Assembly (NCBI GenBank): GCA_018433865.1
Contig: JAHDQJ010000010.1
Span: 124,001 to 188,000, forward strand
Length of the DNA stretch: 64,000 nt
Source: Spirochaetales bacterium
Lineage (GTDB): Bacteria; Spirochaetota; Spirochaetia; Sphaerochaetales; Sphaerochaetaceae
Direction of reading: 5' to 3'
Made by a program: the position numbers and the translations under genes. Numbering within the stretch: the first letter of the stretch is position 1; each line of letters starts with the position of its first letter. Shown piece by piece: positions 46,211 through 54,646 of this stretch. Below the pieces are notes generated by a model, which saw nothing but the letters and a program-made list of their open reading frames with translations, did not search any database and was not told the DNA's origin.

Positions 46211-47248
46211 ATGAACCTGAAGAAGTTGCGCACCTATCCCCTGGACAAGTGTTATGCGATTGCAGAAATCTCCTACCGGGGCGAACCACATTTCGTGGTT
46301 GCCGCGGAGAAGGTGGACAAGTGTCTGTTGTTCACTAGGGAAGGCGACTTGGTTGATACGATCTGGGAGGGACCGGGAGGGACGATGTCGATCGTCCCCT
46401 TGCCATCCGACCCGGGATCATTTCTCGCTACGCAGCGGATGTATTCACCCAATGATGCCCAGGATGCCGTGATCGTCGCAGTATCTCCGAAAGAGGGCGG
46501 CGGATGGATGGTCAACGAGATCGCGAAGGTCCCCTTCGCCCACCGCTTTGACCTCCTCTCCACTCCTGCGGGTAAGTATCTGGTCGTCGCGACGATCAAG
46601 AGCGGACACTCACATACAGATGATTGGTCGACTCCGGGACAATTCCTCGTTGCACCGTTCGAAGGCTTGGATACAGACACTCCGTTGCGCTTCTCTGTGG
46701 TTATGGACGATGTGTTTCACAACCATGGCTATCTTCGCCGCCAAAGCGCTGATGGTGACTATGCTGTCATATCGGGAGACCAAGGGGTGTTTGCCATATA
46801 CCCGCCGAAAGAGGAATCCGGATCGTGGGTGGTCAAGCAACTGCTAGCAGAAGGGGTGAGCGATATGGCTTTCGTCGATTTCGATGGCGATGGCAAGGAG
46901 GAGATGATCACCATCTGTCCATTCCATGGTGATACGATCCGCATCTACAAGGATATCGGGAAGGATCTTCTTGAGCAAGTATGGGAATTACCGGAAAAAC
47001 GGGAATTCTCCCACTCCATCCATGCAGGAACAGTTGGTGGTAAACCGATCGCAATCATCGGGCACCGGAAGGGGTCGAGCAGGGACCTCATGGGCTTTTC
47101 CTACGACGGAACCGGGTATCGGATGGAAATCCTGGATAAGGATTGCGGAAGTACAAATATCTTGCTTCATGAGCAGGATGGCGCCTATACATTGGTCTCC
47201 ACAAACAGGGAAATCAATGAGATTGCATTCTATCGCTTGGAAGTCTGA
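46211..47248 (+). CDS. Cytoplasmic beta-propeller-like (FG-GAP/VCBS-type) protein of unknown function
   Basis: This 345-residue protein has no signal peptide or membrane segment. It has repeating beta-rich blocks and a calcium-loop-like DFDGDGKEEMIT near residue 222, the signature of FG-GAP/VCBS propeller blades, together with HNHGYLRR and HSIHAGTVGGKPIAIIGHRKG. It follows the UlaG gene by 15 bases, so it is probably part of the same pathway. It may be a sugar-lactone-binding or hydrolytic propeller, but no catalytic motif can be named. Confidence 0.7.
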   Translation: MNLKKLRTYPLDKCYAIAEISYRGEPHFVVAAEKVDKCLLFTREGDLVDTIWEGPGGTMSIVPLPSDPGSFLATQRMYSPNDAQDAVIVAVSPKEGGGWMVNEIAKVPFAHRFDLLSTPAGKYLVVATIKSGHSHTDDWSTPGQFLVAPFEGLDTDTPLRFSVVMDDVFHNHGYLRRQSADGDYAVISGDQGVFAIYPPKEESGSWVVKQLLAEGVSDMAFVDFDGDGKEEMITICPFHGDTIRIYKDIGKDLLEQVWELPEKREFSHSIHAGTVGGKPIAIIGHRKGSSRDLMGFSYDGTGYRMEILDKDCGSTNILLHEQDGAYTLVSTNREINEIAFYRLEV

Positions 47249-47279
47249 TTACAAGCAGATTCTTGAAATCCATGAACGA

Positions 47280-47314
47280 AGCCGGTCATGCCCGAAAGGA
47301 CAATTTGACCGGCT
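47280..47314. terminator. Bidirectional terminator-like hairpin
   Basis: AGCCGGTCA (47280-47288) and TGACCGGCT (47306-47314) form a perfect 9-bp stem with a 17-base loop between the convergent propeller and DeoR genes. The following CTCTGTTTGTC is only weakly T-rich. Confidence 0.55.
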
Positions 47315-47349
47315 CTCTGTTTGTCATGCATGCAGCTGATGAGAGGGTA

Positions 47350-48153
47350 TCACGATTTTGATTTGCCTTCGGTGGTCTTGTCTGCAAGGATGACCGTGAT
47401 TCCCAAAGCCTTGAGCTTGCCTACCTCCTCCTCATTCGCCGAGGAGTCGGTGATGACGATATCGATATTTTTCATCGCTGTGGAGTTGAAGCTGTAGGTC
47501 TTGCCGAGCTTCGAACCGTCGGCGACCACTATCTTCAATCCTTTGCTTTGCTTGAGGAACTCTTCGTTGATCATGGTCTCAGGATAATAGGCGGTGGTGA
47601 CTCCCTCTTCTGCAGACAATCCGTTCACTCCCAATATGGTGATGTTGGAGAATATCTTGTTGATCAGGTTCGTGGCCAAAGGTCCGGCGAATGCCCGGTT
47701 CTTTGAATTGAACTCTCCCCCGGTACAGATCAGCTTGGCCGGTGTGTTGACGAGGATCTCGGAAGCGGGGGCGCTGTTGGTGACGATGGTGATCGGTTTG
47801 TCCTTGATTACCTTGATGACCTCCAACGTGGTAGTGCCCGCATTGATGAAAACCGTATCGTTGTCTTCGATATGGGTGGCTGCCACTTTGGCAATCATCT
47901 GCTTCTGCTGATGATTGAGGCTGTCCTTGCTGGAGAATTCGGGGGTTTGCTCAACCGTAGCGTTCAACCGTGCCCCACCATGAAAGCGGGTGACCAACCC
48001 TTTGGAAGCCATCAGCTCGAAGTCCCTGCGGATGGTGAGTTCCGAAAGTTCGAGTTGTTTGGCAACCTCCGTCACATACAATGTCGGTTCCTGCTCGAAC
48101 ATATGGAATATCCGTTGCTGCCGTTGTTTCACGATAGCTTTGCTTTGTTTCAT
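47350..48153 (-). CDS. DeoR/GlpR-family transcriptional regulator
   Basis: This 267-residue regulator has the DeoR-type N-terminal winged helix (about residues 10-70: VTEVAKQLELSELTIRRDFELMASKGLVTRFHGGA) and a C-terminal sugar-phosphate sensor domain with VFINAGTTTLEV and VVADGSKLGK. UlaR, the repressor of the ascorbate genes in E. coli, is from the same family. Its convergent position next to the UlaG unit and the TATGAAC motif in its own promoter suggest it controls this locus. Confidence 0.9.
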   Translation of the reverse strand: MKQSKAIVKQRQQRIFHMFEQEPTLYVTEVAKQLELSELTIRRDFELMASKGLVTRFHGGARLNATVEQTPEFSSKDSLNHQQKQMIAKVAATHIEDNDTVFINAGTTTLEVIKVIKDKPITIVTNSAPASEILVNTPAKLICTGGEFNSKNRAFAGPLATNLINKIFSNITILGVNGLSAEEGVTTAYYPETMINEEFLKQSKGLKIVVADGSKLGKTYSFNSTAMKNIDIVITDSSANEEEVGKLKALGITVILADKTTEGKSKS

Positions 48154-48167
48154 AAAGTGTTCCTTTT

Positions 48168-48203
48168 CATGTTCATATTACTACTTATATGATAATTTGA
48201 CAA
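48168..48203 (-). promoter_or_regulatory. Promoter of the DeoR gene with overlapping TATGAACATG site
   Basis: On the minus strand TTGTCA (48198-48203) and TAATAT (48175-48180) are 17 bases apart. TATGAACATG (48168-48177) overlaps the -10 box, a position suited to autorepression. Confidence 0.5.
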
Positions 48204-48300
48204 ATGAAAAAGATCATTAAATTATCAAATGTCTAGAAAAGTATAGAATAAGTATCCAAAGATGGATGGTTTTCCTGACTGGTTTCCAGAATCGGGTTTC

Positions 48301-48867
48301 TCACGGCCAGATGATTCGATCGAATTCCAAGGTGTCTTCTAGACATCCGAGCCAGATAGTCTTCGCTGTTTCCCTGTCGATACCGGAGAGTGTACCGTCA
48401 GCAAACATGTTCAAAACGTCTACAAGAGTGATGCAACGTATGTTTCCTTTATCGATACCAGTATTCAGCAGAGCATCCACTTTCCGTTGCAGCTTCTTTT
48501 CGTCACTGAGGAAATAGTCGATTCCTTTTGTCTTGGCTGCTGCCAAGGAGTACACCTCTCCCATATGATGGTCGGTTTTCCGTGGGTCTACCATGGTTCG
48601 TTTCAATATTTCAACCGTCTGAGAATAAACCATGGAATCAAATGGGTTCCACAGCTTATCGTCAAGCAATTCAATTTTTCCATCCCGTAGCATGGTGTCT
48701 ATTTGACTTATCGCGTGTTCCGGCCACTTGACCTCATCTTTCACAGAAGGGTGTATGAAGATGGTATCGGAAATCAGCGGTATCACCAGTTCGATGAATC
48801 GTCCTGAAGTTATCTTTCCTAGTTTGATGCACACATCGGCGTCCAGGATGATTCCATCAAGCTTCAC
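48301..48867 (-). CDS. PIN-domain-like protein (putative toxin nuclease)
   Basis: This 188-residue protein shows the PIN pattern of spaced acidic residues: D in ILDADVCIKLG, the E of HHMGEVYSLAAAKTKG and the D of YFLSDEKKLQ. PIN proteins are metal-dependent RNases, commonly toxins. Its start overlaps the end of the ImmA/IrrE gene by four bases, making it the third gene of an XRE/ImmA-IrrE/PIN operon. The assignment rests on motif spacing only. Confidence 0.7.
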   Translation of the reverse strand: MKLDGIILDADVCIKLGKITSGRFIELVIPLISDTIFIHPSVKDEVKWPEHAISQIDTMLRDGKIELLDDKLWNPFDSMVYSQTVEILKRTMVDPRKTDHHMGEVYSLAAAKTKGIDYFLSDEKKLQRKVDALLNTGIDKGNIRCITLVDVLNMFADGTLSGIDRETAKTIWLGCLEDTLEFDRIIWP

Positions 48868-49697
48868 GAACCTCCATCCTCCTTCCTGGGTACATCACCC
48901 AAGTGGAGATGCAGTTGCTTCGTCTCCGAGGGTATTCCAACTTGTTCACTATCCAAATCAGCGAGCCCAAGCAAGTAATCCAGCCGATCCTTGTTGATCA
49001 GGTCTCTCTCGAATGCTTCTATGGCCAATTCCGGAAGGTTCCCCATCCTGATCCTTCCTGTTGCTTCGTAGGAGGGATACCCGAGTCGTCGTCTCCATTG
49101 ATCGACTTCCACGGGTGGAGTGGATAGAAGTTTCATTGCGTCCTGGAAAGGGATTGTATCGATCTCGTACAATCTCCTCACCATCATGCGATACGGGACG
49201 GTGAAAGAGTTGGCAAGACGAATGACTTCTTTGGCTCCGATGGATGAACGATCGATCTTCAACACTCGGATCTCCCTTTCCAACAAGGTCCGGGAGACCA
49301 AGAGTTCCGCAGCGAACCTATTGGCCCTCTGTTCATTCAGCGGCAACGGGACTTCCTCATTACCGAAGCCTTCTTGTACCGTTATCAATTCTTCATTGCC
49401 ATTGTACCAGATATGGTACAGCTCATGTGCAGCTACAAAGACTTGCTGTTCCAGGGACAGGCTTGTGTTGATGCAACTGAAACAGGTGTCTCCCTGTTTG
49501 GTCATGAATCCCCAGATATCGATGTTGCTGAATGGGAACAGGATGAGCATGCTTTGCTGCTCTAGGATCGTGAAGATATACGCCCCGATGATGTCATTCG
49601 ATTTGTTCAGTTCGTCCAGTTTGTCGATTGCCTTATAGCTCAGCTCTCGTTCAGTTTTTTTGTCCAGTGATCCCAGACCGCTTGCATGCCTACTCAT
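48864..49697 (-). CDS. ImmA/IrrE-family metallo-endopeptidase
   Basis: This 277-residue protein has the zinc-protease motif HELYH (HExxH) in VFVAAHELYHIWYNG and the downstream NEQRANRFAAELLVS helix that carries the third ligand. COG2856 proteases cleave or inactivate their partner XRE-type regulators. The gene overlaps the XRE gene by eight bases and the PIN gene by four, so all three are translationally coupled. The C-terminal 90 residues have no recognised domain. Confidence 0.9.
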   Translation of the reverse strand: MSRHASGLGSLDKKTERELSYKAIDKLDELNKSNDIIGAYIFTILEQQSMLILFPFSNIDIWGFMTKQGDTCFSCINTSLSLEQQVFVAAHELYHIWYNGNEELITVQEGFGNEEVPLPLNEQRANRFAAELLVSRTLLEREIRVLKIDRSSIGAKEVIRLANSFTVPYRMMVRRLYEIDTIPFQDAMKLLSTPPVEVDQWRRRLGYPSYEATGRIRMGNLPELAIEAFERDLINKDRLDYLLGLADLDSEQVGIPSETKQLHLHLGDVPRKEDGGS

Positions 49698-50037
49698 CCA
49701 ACAAGTCCTTCAGAAAGAGCATTTCATCGATGGCAGTGCGTATCCTTTCAAACTCTTCCTTTGTCTTTTCGCAGGCAATCTCACCCATGAATCCAAACGC
49801 AACCACCGGTGGTTCCATCTGAGAGAGCGAGGGAATCAAGGTATCGACAGGTACGCCGAGTGATCGAGCGATCGATCCCAGCTCTATGGCATTGATGGCC
49901 TTCGAGCCCTTGATGATCTTGTGCATGACCTGTTTGGAAATATTCAGGTCATCGGCAAGGCTCTGTTGGGAACGATCTTGTGATATGAGTATGTGTGAGA
50001 TTCTTGAGCCGATCTCCCTGAAAAAATCGGGTTCCAT
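49690..50037 (-). CDS. XRE-family HTH regulator (antitoxin-like)
   Basis: This 115-residue protein has a helix-turn-helix at about residues 20-70 (QQSLADDLNISKQVMHKIIKGSKAINAIELGSIARSLGV) and a short C-terminal helical region. It is the first gene of the operon with the ImmA/IrrE protease and the PIN protein, and is the likely autoregulator and protease substrate. GGGAGG precedes the ATG. A promoter with a palindromic spacer lies just upstream. Confidence 0.88.
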   Translation of the reverse strand: MEPDFFREIGSRISHILISQDRSQQSLADDLNISKQVMHKIIKGSKAINAIELGSIARSLGVPVDTLIPSLSQMEPPVVAFGFMGEIACEKTKEEFERIRTAIDEMLFLKDLLDE

Positions 50038-50055
50038 GTGTTGCCTCCCGGTTAC

Positions 50056-50084
50056 ATGATAGGGCTGCCTATCGATAGAGTCAA
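50056..50084 (-). promoter_or_regulatory. Promoter of the XRE/ImmA-IrrE/PIN operon with palindromic spacer
   Basis: On the minus strand TTGACT (50079-50084) and TATCAT (50056-50061) are 17 bases apart. The spacer contains the perfect 10-bp palindrome CTATCGATAG (50069-50078), a natural site for autorepression by the XRE protein. Confidence 0.65.
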
Positions 50085-50302
50085 CGAAAAGATGATCCGA
50101 TTTGAGAAATTATATGTAAAAGTACATGAACTGTTTACTAATATTTGTTGAATGGAATGAACAAGCGAATGTTCTTCCTGATTCCACCGATTTTATTTTT
50201 TCGCCGAGAAACTAGCCAGATAGTGTCTGGCGGCGATATGAATGAGAAGACTTGTTCCTTTGAGACTCATATGACTTGACGTCTCTGTGATGAGTACTGT
50301 CA

Positions 50303-51487
50303 TCAGTAGGAGAACCCCAATAACCACATGGGAATGTTCTTCCCTCCCGGGTAGTCTGTATCATCACGGATCACGAAGTCTGCCTTCTTGGGACATTTTG
50401 AAGCTCCTCCGATCTCTACCTTGAACGAACTCGAGGAAAATCCGATAGACTTGGTGAGAACGAAGTCCCCCGGTGGTCTCATCCTTCGTTGCCTCGACCG
50501 TGTATCCTCCATAGGAACAGAGCATGACTGCCAGTGTTTCCCTCGCGTTGCCTTTGTCGCCGTTGAGTACCGCATAGAATGCAGGATCTGAGAAGAACAG
50601 CTTCTCTCCTGCTGTCTTTGCTTTCCTGTCATGCTCCTTCCGGACAATGCGTAACAGATCCACCGATTCCATGACCGTGAGCATGTGATACAGCTTGTCA
50701 GCTCCGATACCCCAATCACTGCAGAGCGATCGTACCTGCGATCGTGGTATCGATGCGTCGGCCAGCGTGCCGGTCACCGCCTTCATCAACCTGAGGTTCC
50801 CGTCGGTGACCGAGGGGAGGAAAAAGGGGATGTCTCCATAAAGCGTGTTGTCGAGGATGGAAAGCATGCGATCTTCGAAGTCTCCCTCACGATAGAATGG
50901 ACGAGTTCCGCTTTGCATGTATCGTCGGAATGCCGTAAGCAAAGAGGGGGAGGGCTGCACGGGAAGCTGTACGTTCGATGCAAAGGGGTTGCAGGCAGGA
51001 TACTCGTTGCCAGTTTCAAGAAACAGGAATTCCCGGAAGGAGAGCAGGGGCATTTCGATATGCATGAATCTTCGGGAGAGATCACCTGTTCCCACGCGCA
51101 AGACCAATGATAAAGCATCACATGCCCACAGCAAGTTTTCAGGGAATTCGTCATGCAGGGCCTTCAGTCCTGTGCGAAGTGAACTTCATCGATGATCACT
51201 CCATCGTATCCTGCAAGGAATATGGTTGAGACGATCTCTTGTAACGGTTTTCCGCCGAGCTTGGGACTATCTGAAGAGAGATAGTGGATCCGTTTTCCTT
51301 GCTCTGCCAGGACCTTCTGTGCGTGATAGAGCAGATACGTGGTTTTCCCAACTCATCGCGCTTCGGTGATCATGCATGCGCGGGGAAGTGTGTCCCGGTG
51401 TCCCACGAACGGTCGGAACCGTGTGGGCTATGCATGCAACAGGCGCTTCATGGTGACGTCCAACACTGCAATTCTCTCATTGGTCAT
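50303..51487 (-). pseudogene. Decayed AAA ATPase with DUF4143 domain
   Basis: The minus strand encodes a broken ATPase of the AAA_14/DUF4143 family. The N-terminus starts at ATG 51487 (MTNERIAVLDVTMKRLLHA) and reaches a P-loop EAR-stop-VGKTTYLLYHAQKV. Lesions are an in-frame TAG at 51428-51430, a TGA in the P-loop at 51353-51355, a 1-base deletion at the TGA at 51164-51166 (QDW expected) and a 1-base insertion in a run of five C (plus strand, 50467-50471). After the last shift the typical C-terminus GGASKCPKKADFVI through IPMWLLGFSY follows. With four lesions it cannot make a normal protein. Confidence 0.8.
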
Positions 51488-51562
51488 GGCATACCAAGAA
51501 TCCCCCGGATATGTTCCTGTGACAAGAACAAAATTAAGCTATTGTTCCTACCATAGGAACGG

Positions 51563-51703
51563 TTAGGCGAGAGTGGCTGTGGTACGTAAAGTCAAGACCA
51601 GGCCGCCATCCCCGAACAGTTCATCCCGGGTGATGCCATTGAGGTCCAGCTGCTCGATGATGTCATCAAGTGCTTCCTTCTCCCGTTTGCTTCTCTTGGT
51701 CAT
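51563..51703 (-). pseudogene. N-terminal scrap of an IS256-type transposase
   Basis: A 46-codon minus-strand frame starts MTKRSKREKEALDDIIEQL and contains NGITRDELFGDGGLV, which resembles the conserved start of IS256/Mutator-type transposases. It breaks off after that segment into unrelated sequence, so nearly all of the transposase is gone. No terminal inverted repeats were identified. It lies between the decayed and the intact DUF4143 ATPase genes. The assignment is tentative because it rests on a short stretch. Confidence 0.45.
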
Positions 51704-51781
51704 GTGCCGCTCCTTTCAGCAGCATGGCAAATTTCCATCTGCACAACCTATGTTACCTCCTCCCCTCCGATTGAAACACCC

Positions 51782-53095
51782 TTATCCCTTCAGTAACCAA
51801 GAATAGGCGGGTACGATGTGGATGGTCCTTCCCGTCTTCTCATCCTTGAACTCTTCTTCCTCGTATGCGGTGATGATCCACGACTCCTGAAGCCCAAGTT
51901 CCTCCATCCCATCAAGAAGCGGTGAAAGTTCCCGTTCCCTCGTCCGCCCATCCTTGCCCAGACTCCAACTGACCTGTATGAGGCGGATGTCCGAATCGGG
52001 GCCAACGGTAAAATCGATCTCATCACCTTGTGACGTCTTGTAGTAGTAGATCTGCTCAGAGACCCGCCTGAGTGCCATGAACACCATGTTCTCCAACACC
52101 AGCCCGCTGTTCTCCGAAGTGGCACGACAATAGGCTTGGACCAACGCATGGTCGACACAGTACACTTTCCTTGGGTTGACCGACTGGACCGCCGTGTTGT
52201 ACGAACGGATGGGAACCGTGAAGAGCAAGTAACAGTCGGTAAGCTTTTCGATATAATTGCTGATGAGTTCAGGCGAAAGCTTGTTCCGTTCCCCCGCAAG
52301 CCGCTGTTTCAGCTTGTTGACCGTGATGAGCCGGGAATAACTGCTCATCAACATATGCACGAGCCGTTTCAATTGGACAGGATGTTGGATATTGTATCTG
52401 AGCAAGATATCATGGCTTATCACATCATTCACCAGGTTCTGGAAATAGATCGGCGCCATGGAGCCTTTCGGAAGAACCAACCGCTCGGGCATGCCTCCCT
52501 TTTCAACGTACGCATCAAATGCACCGATGACGGCATCCCTGCTCGCGATATCCGTGATCGCCTGGGGTTTCCCGGTTGCCCGCAGGAATTCCTTGAATGA
52601 GAACGGAAACATCTCCCACGTGAAGGTCCTCCCCCCCAGCTCCGTCGCGATCTCCTTTGAAAGCAGCTTGGCTGAGGATCCGGTGATATACACCTCGCAC
52701 AGCTGTGTCGTCTGTATCCTGTTGACGAACTGTGCCCAGCGATTCACATACTGCAATTCGTCGAAGAAGAAATAGACCCGCTCTTCGTGTTTGAGGGGAT
52801 ACATCCCATAGTAGGTATCCGCAATCACCGAAGGATCAGACCCTTCAAGCCTGAGAAAATCCAGCCGGTCATCAGAAAAGTCAATGTAACAGATGTTTTC
52901 TGCATCCACCCCATCATCAAGAAGGGACTCGATCTTCTCATGCTGCCAGGTGGATTTTCCGCAGCGTCGGATTCCTATGATCACGGTCGCCTTCCGCGGA
53001 ACCGCAAGTATCTGTATGTCCCTTGAAATGATGGCGAAGTGGCTTCTCAGGTTTTTCTGTTGCTGGGCGATGATCAGGCGTAACAGGTCATTCAT
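51782..53095 (-). CDS. AAA ATPase with C-terminal DUF4143 domain
   Basis: This 437-residue protein has Walker A GIRRCGKST near residue 42, Walker B YFFFDELQYV, the sensor ITGSSAKLL and ELGGRTFTWEMFPFSFKEFL, then a C-terminal DUF4143 domain with the nuclease-like acidic pattern DEIDFTV and LIQVSW. Such proteins are widespread in accessory regions; their role is uncharacterised. The promoter lies so close that the mRNA may be leaderless. It is a distant relative of the broken gene at 50303-51487. Confidence 0.92.
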   Translation of the reverse strand: MNDLLRLIIAQQQKNLRSHFAIISRDIQILAVPRKATVIIGIRRCGKSTWQHEKIESLLDDGVDAENICYIDFSDDRLDFLRLEGSDPSVIADTYYGMYPLKHEERVYFFFDELQYVNRWAQFVNRIQTTQLCEVYITGSSAKLLSKEIATELGGRTFTWEMFPFSFKEFLRATGKPQAITDIASRDAVIGAFDAYVEKGGMPERLVLPKGSMAPIYFQNLVNDVISHDILLRYNIQHPVQLKRLVHMLMSSYSRLITVNKLKQRLAGERNKLSPELISNYIEKLTDCYLLFTVPIRSYNTAVQSVNPRKVYCVDHALVQAYCRATSENSGLVLENMVFMALRRVSEQIYYYKTSQGDEIDFTVGPDSDIRLIQVSWSLGKDGRTRERELSPLLDGMEELGLQESWIITAYEEEEFKDEKTGRTIHIVPAYSWLLKG

Positions 53096-53467
53096 ACGTG
53101 CATGATACCTGCAAACAGCGTATAAGTCAAATAGTTTTCAATTATTTGTAAACCTTTATATAATAGTTCCCAATATTTTGAAAATTCTGGCACCTTATAC
53201 CACTACAGACCCATACGCTCATGGACTGTGCTCCCACAGAATGACTTCAATGGGAGAAAACCAATCCTTCGTGGGAGAATAAGGACGATCAGTACGTGAA
53301 ACCCTATCGTTGAATCATCAGAAAATTGCAGTTGTGCTCAATTACCCTTGGGTGGTCTGATCACAGTTGATGATTTTTCAACTCAATCGTTCTCTGACTA
53401 TCATTCAACTTGTGTACGAATGTCCGTGTACCGGTATCCCATGCAAGCATGATCAACGAAGCAGTCC
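53096..53467. other. Intergenic region without a gene
   Basis: This AT-rich 372-base stretch between the DUF4143 ATPase and MFS genes holds the ATPase promoter at 53102-53130 and short imperfect repeats with GTGGGAG and GGGAGAA. No open frame with a ribosome site or recognisable family was seen. Confidence 0.5.
53102..53130 (-). promoter_or_regulatory. Promoter of the DUF4143 ATPase, probably leaderless
   Basis: On the minus strand TTGACT (53125-53130) and TATCAT (53102-53107) are 17 bases apart. The -10 box ends seven bases before the ATG at 53095, so transcription would start at or next to the initiator codon; no ribosome site is present between them. Confidence 0.6.
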
Positions 53468-54646
53468 TCATGCACCGACTGCTTCCACCGTAGTCCTTCT
53501 TCGCGTCACCTGGACCATCGCCAGTGCCATGACCAATGTGTAGGCGATGAGGATGTACGGAAGGCTCTGGAGGGAGAGCATGCCGAAGAGGGCCGAGGTG
53601 ATCGCAGGTCCCACGATCGCTCCGATGCTCCCAGCTCCCACCAGGTACATCACCAGGTGCATGTCCTCGAACCGGGTGGCGCAGTGCTCGATCAGCAGGG
53701 GCCACACGGGGCCGCACCCCAGTCCGATCAGCCACATCAATATGGCCATCGAGACGATGGTTGCATGACGACCGACCACTGCAAAGAGCACGAGGCTGAC
53801 CAGGATCAGCAGGGTGTGCACATCCAGGGGAACGGAGGTACTCTTCTTCTTGAAGTAGATGTAGAAGAACCGCGAGACACTCAGACCGATCCAGAAGCTG
53901 GTAAGCATCAGAGAAGAGTCGGAGGGGGAGAAGCGGTAGGCTTTCTCCAGGAACGTGGGTATCCAGCTGCCGATCACGCTCTCCATCACCACATACGCCA
54001 TGATCGCGATGAACATCCAGCGGAAGGTCGCTCCGTGGTACGCTCCCTTCAGGTTCGTTGTCATCGCGTCAGGATTTGCGGTACTCCGTTTTTCCTCCTT
54101 TCCCATCAGTACCAGGATCATCACCGTCACTCCCACCATCGCGGCGAAGCCGCCAATGATCGCACCGATGCGCGGTACGGTGGAGCCGAGCTTCATGAAC
54201 ACGCCGACGATCAAAGGAGCGACGAACGCACCGACGGCGAAGAGGAACTGGCTGGTGTAGATCATCCGTCCCTGTTCGTCGGATTCGGAGAGCAAGGCGG
54301 TACCGATCGACTCTACCGATCCTCCTGCTCCTCCGACCATCATCATCAGCAGCGCGAGCGCGAAGAAGGATCCGATCGTACCGATGAGCATGATGCCGAT
54401 CGATGCGAGCAAAAGCGCGAAGATCAGGATGCCCACCAGAGGCAGGTCCTTGCGTTTCTGCAGTTTCCCGATGCCTATCGAGCAGAGGGTGAACCCCCCA
54501 TACTGTACGAAAAAGACCGCACCGAACCACTTCGAGGGAATCGAGAGGGAGTCTGAGAACCAGGTCACCAAGGAGGGCAGGGTATTCGCCGTCACCGCGA
54601 ATCCTGCCAAGCTGATTACCAGTGCGATCTTTCGTGTCTTGCTCAT
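53468..54646 (-). CDS. MFS transporter
   Basis: This 392-residue membrane protein has about twelve hydrophobic helices, an early short loop KLQKRKDLPLVG between helices 2 and 3, and the SESDEQGRMIYTSQFLFAVGAFVAPLIVG region. The best general match is the FHS/sugar-type branch of the major facilitator superfamily. It overlaps the upstream LacI gene by four bases and is the last gene of the M24/LacI/MFS unit, so it likely moves the compound that the M24 protein acts on. Confidence 0.9.
   Translation of the reverse strand: MSKTRKIALVISLAGFAVTANTLPSLVTWFSDSLSIPSKWFGAVFFVQYGGFTLCSIGIGKLQKRKDLPLVGILIFALLLASIGIMLIGTIGSFFALALLMMMVGGAGGSVESIGTALLSESDEQGRMIYTSQFLFAVGAFVAPLIVGVFMKLGSTVPRIGAIIGGFAAMVGVTVMILVLMGKEEKRSTANPDAMTTNLKGAYHGATFRWMFIAIMAYVVMESVIGSWIPTFLEKAYRFSPSDSSLMLTSFWIGLSVSRFFYIYFKKKSTSVPLDVHTLLILVSLVLFAVVGRHATIVSMAILMWLIGLGCGPVWPLLIEHCATRFEDMHLVMYLVGAGSIGAIVGPAITSALFGMLSLQSLPYILIAYTLVMALAMVQVTRRRTTVEAVGA

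Noticed and set aside
51353-51355. In-frame TGA of the ATPase pseudogene as a selenocysteine codon
   Set aside because: The TGA replaces a residue in the P-loop and the same gene carries a TAG and two frameshifts, so decay is the simpler explanation.
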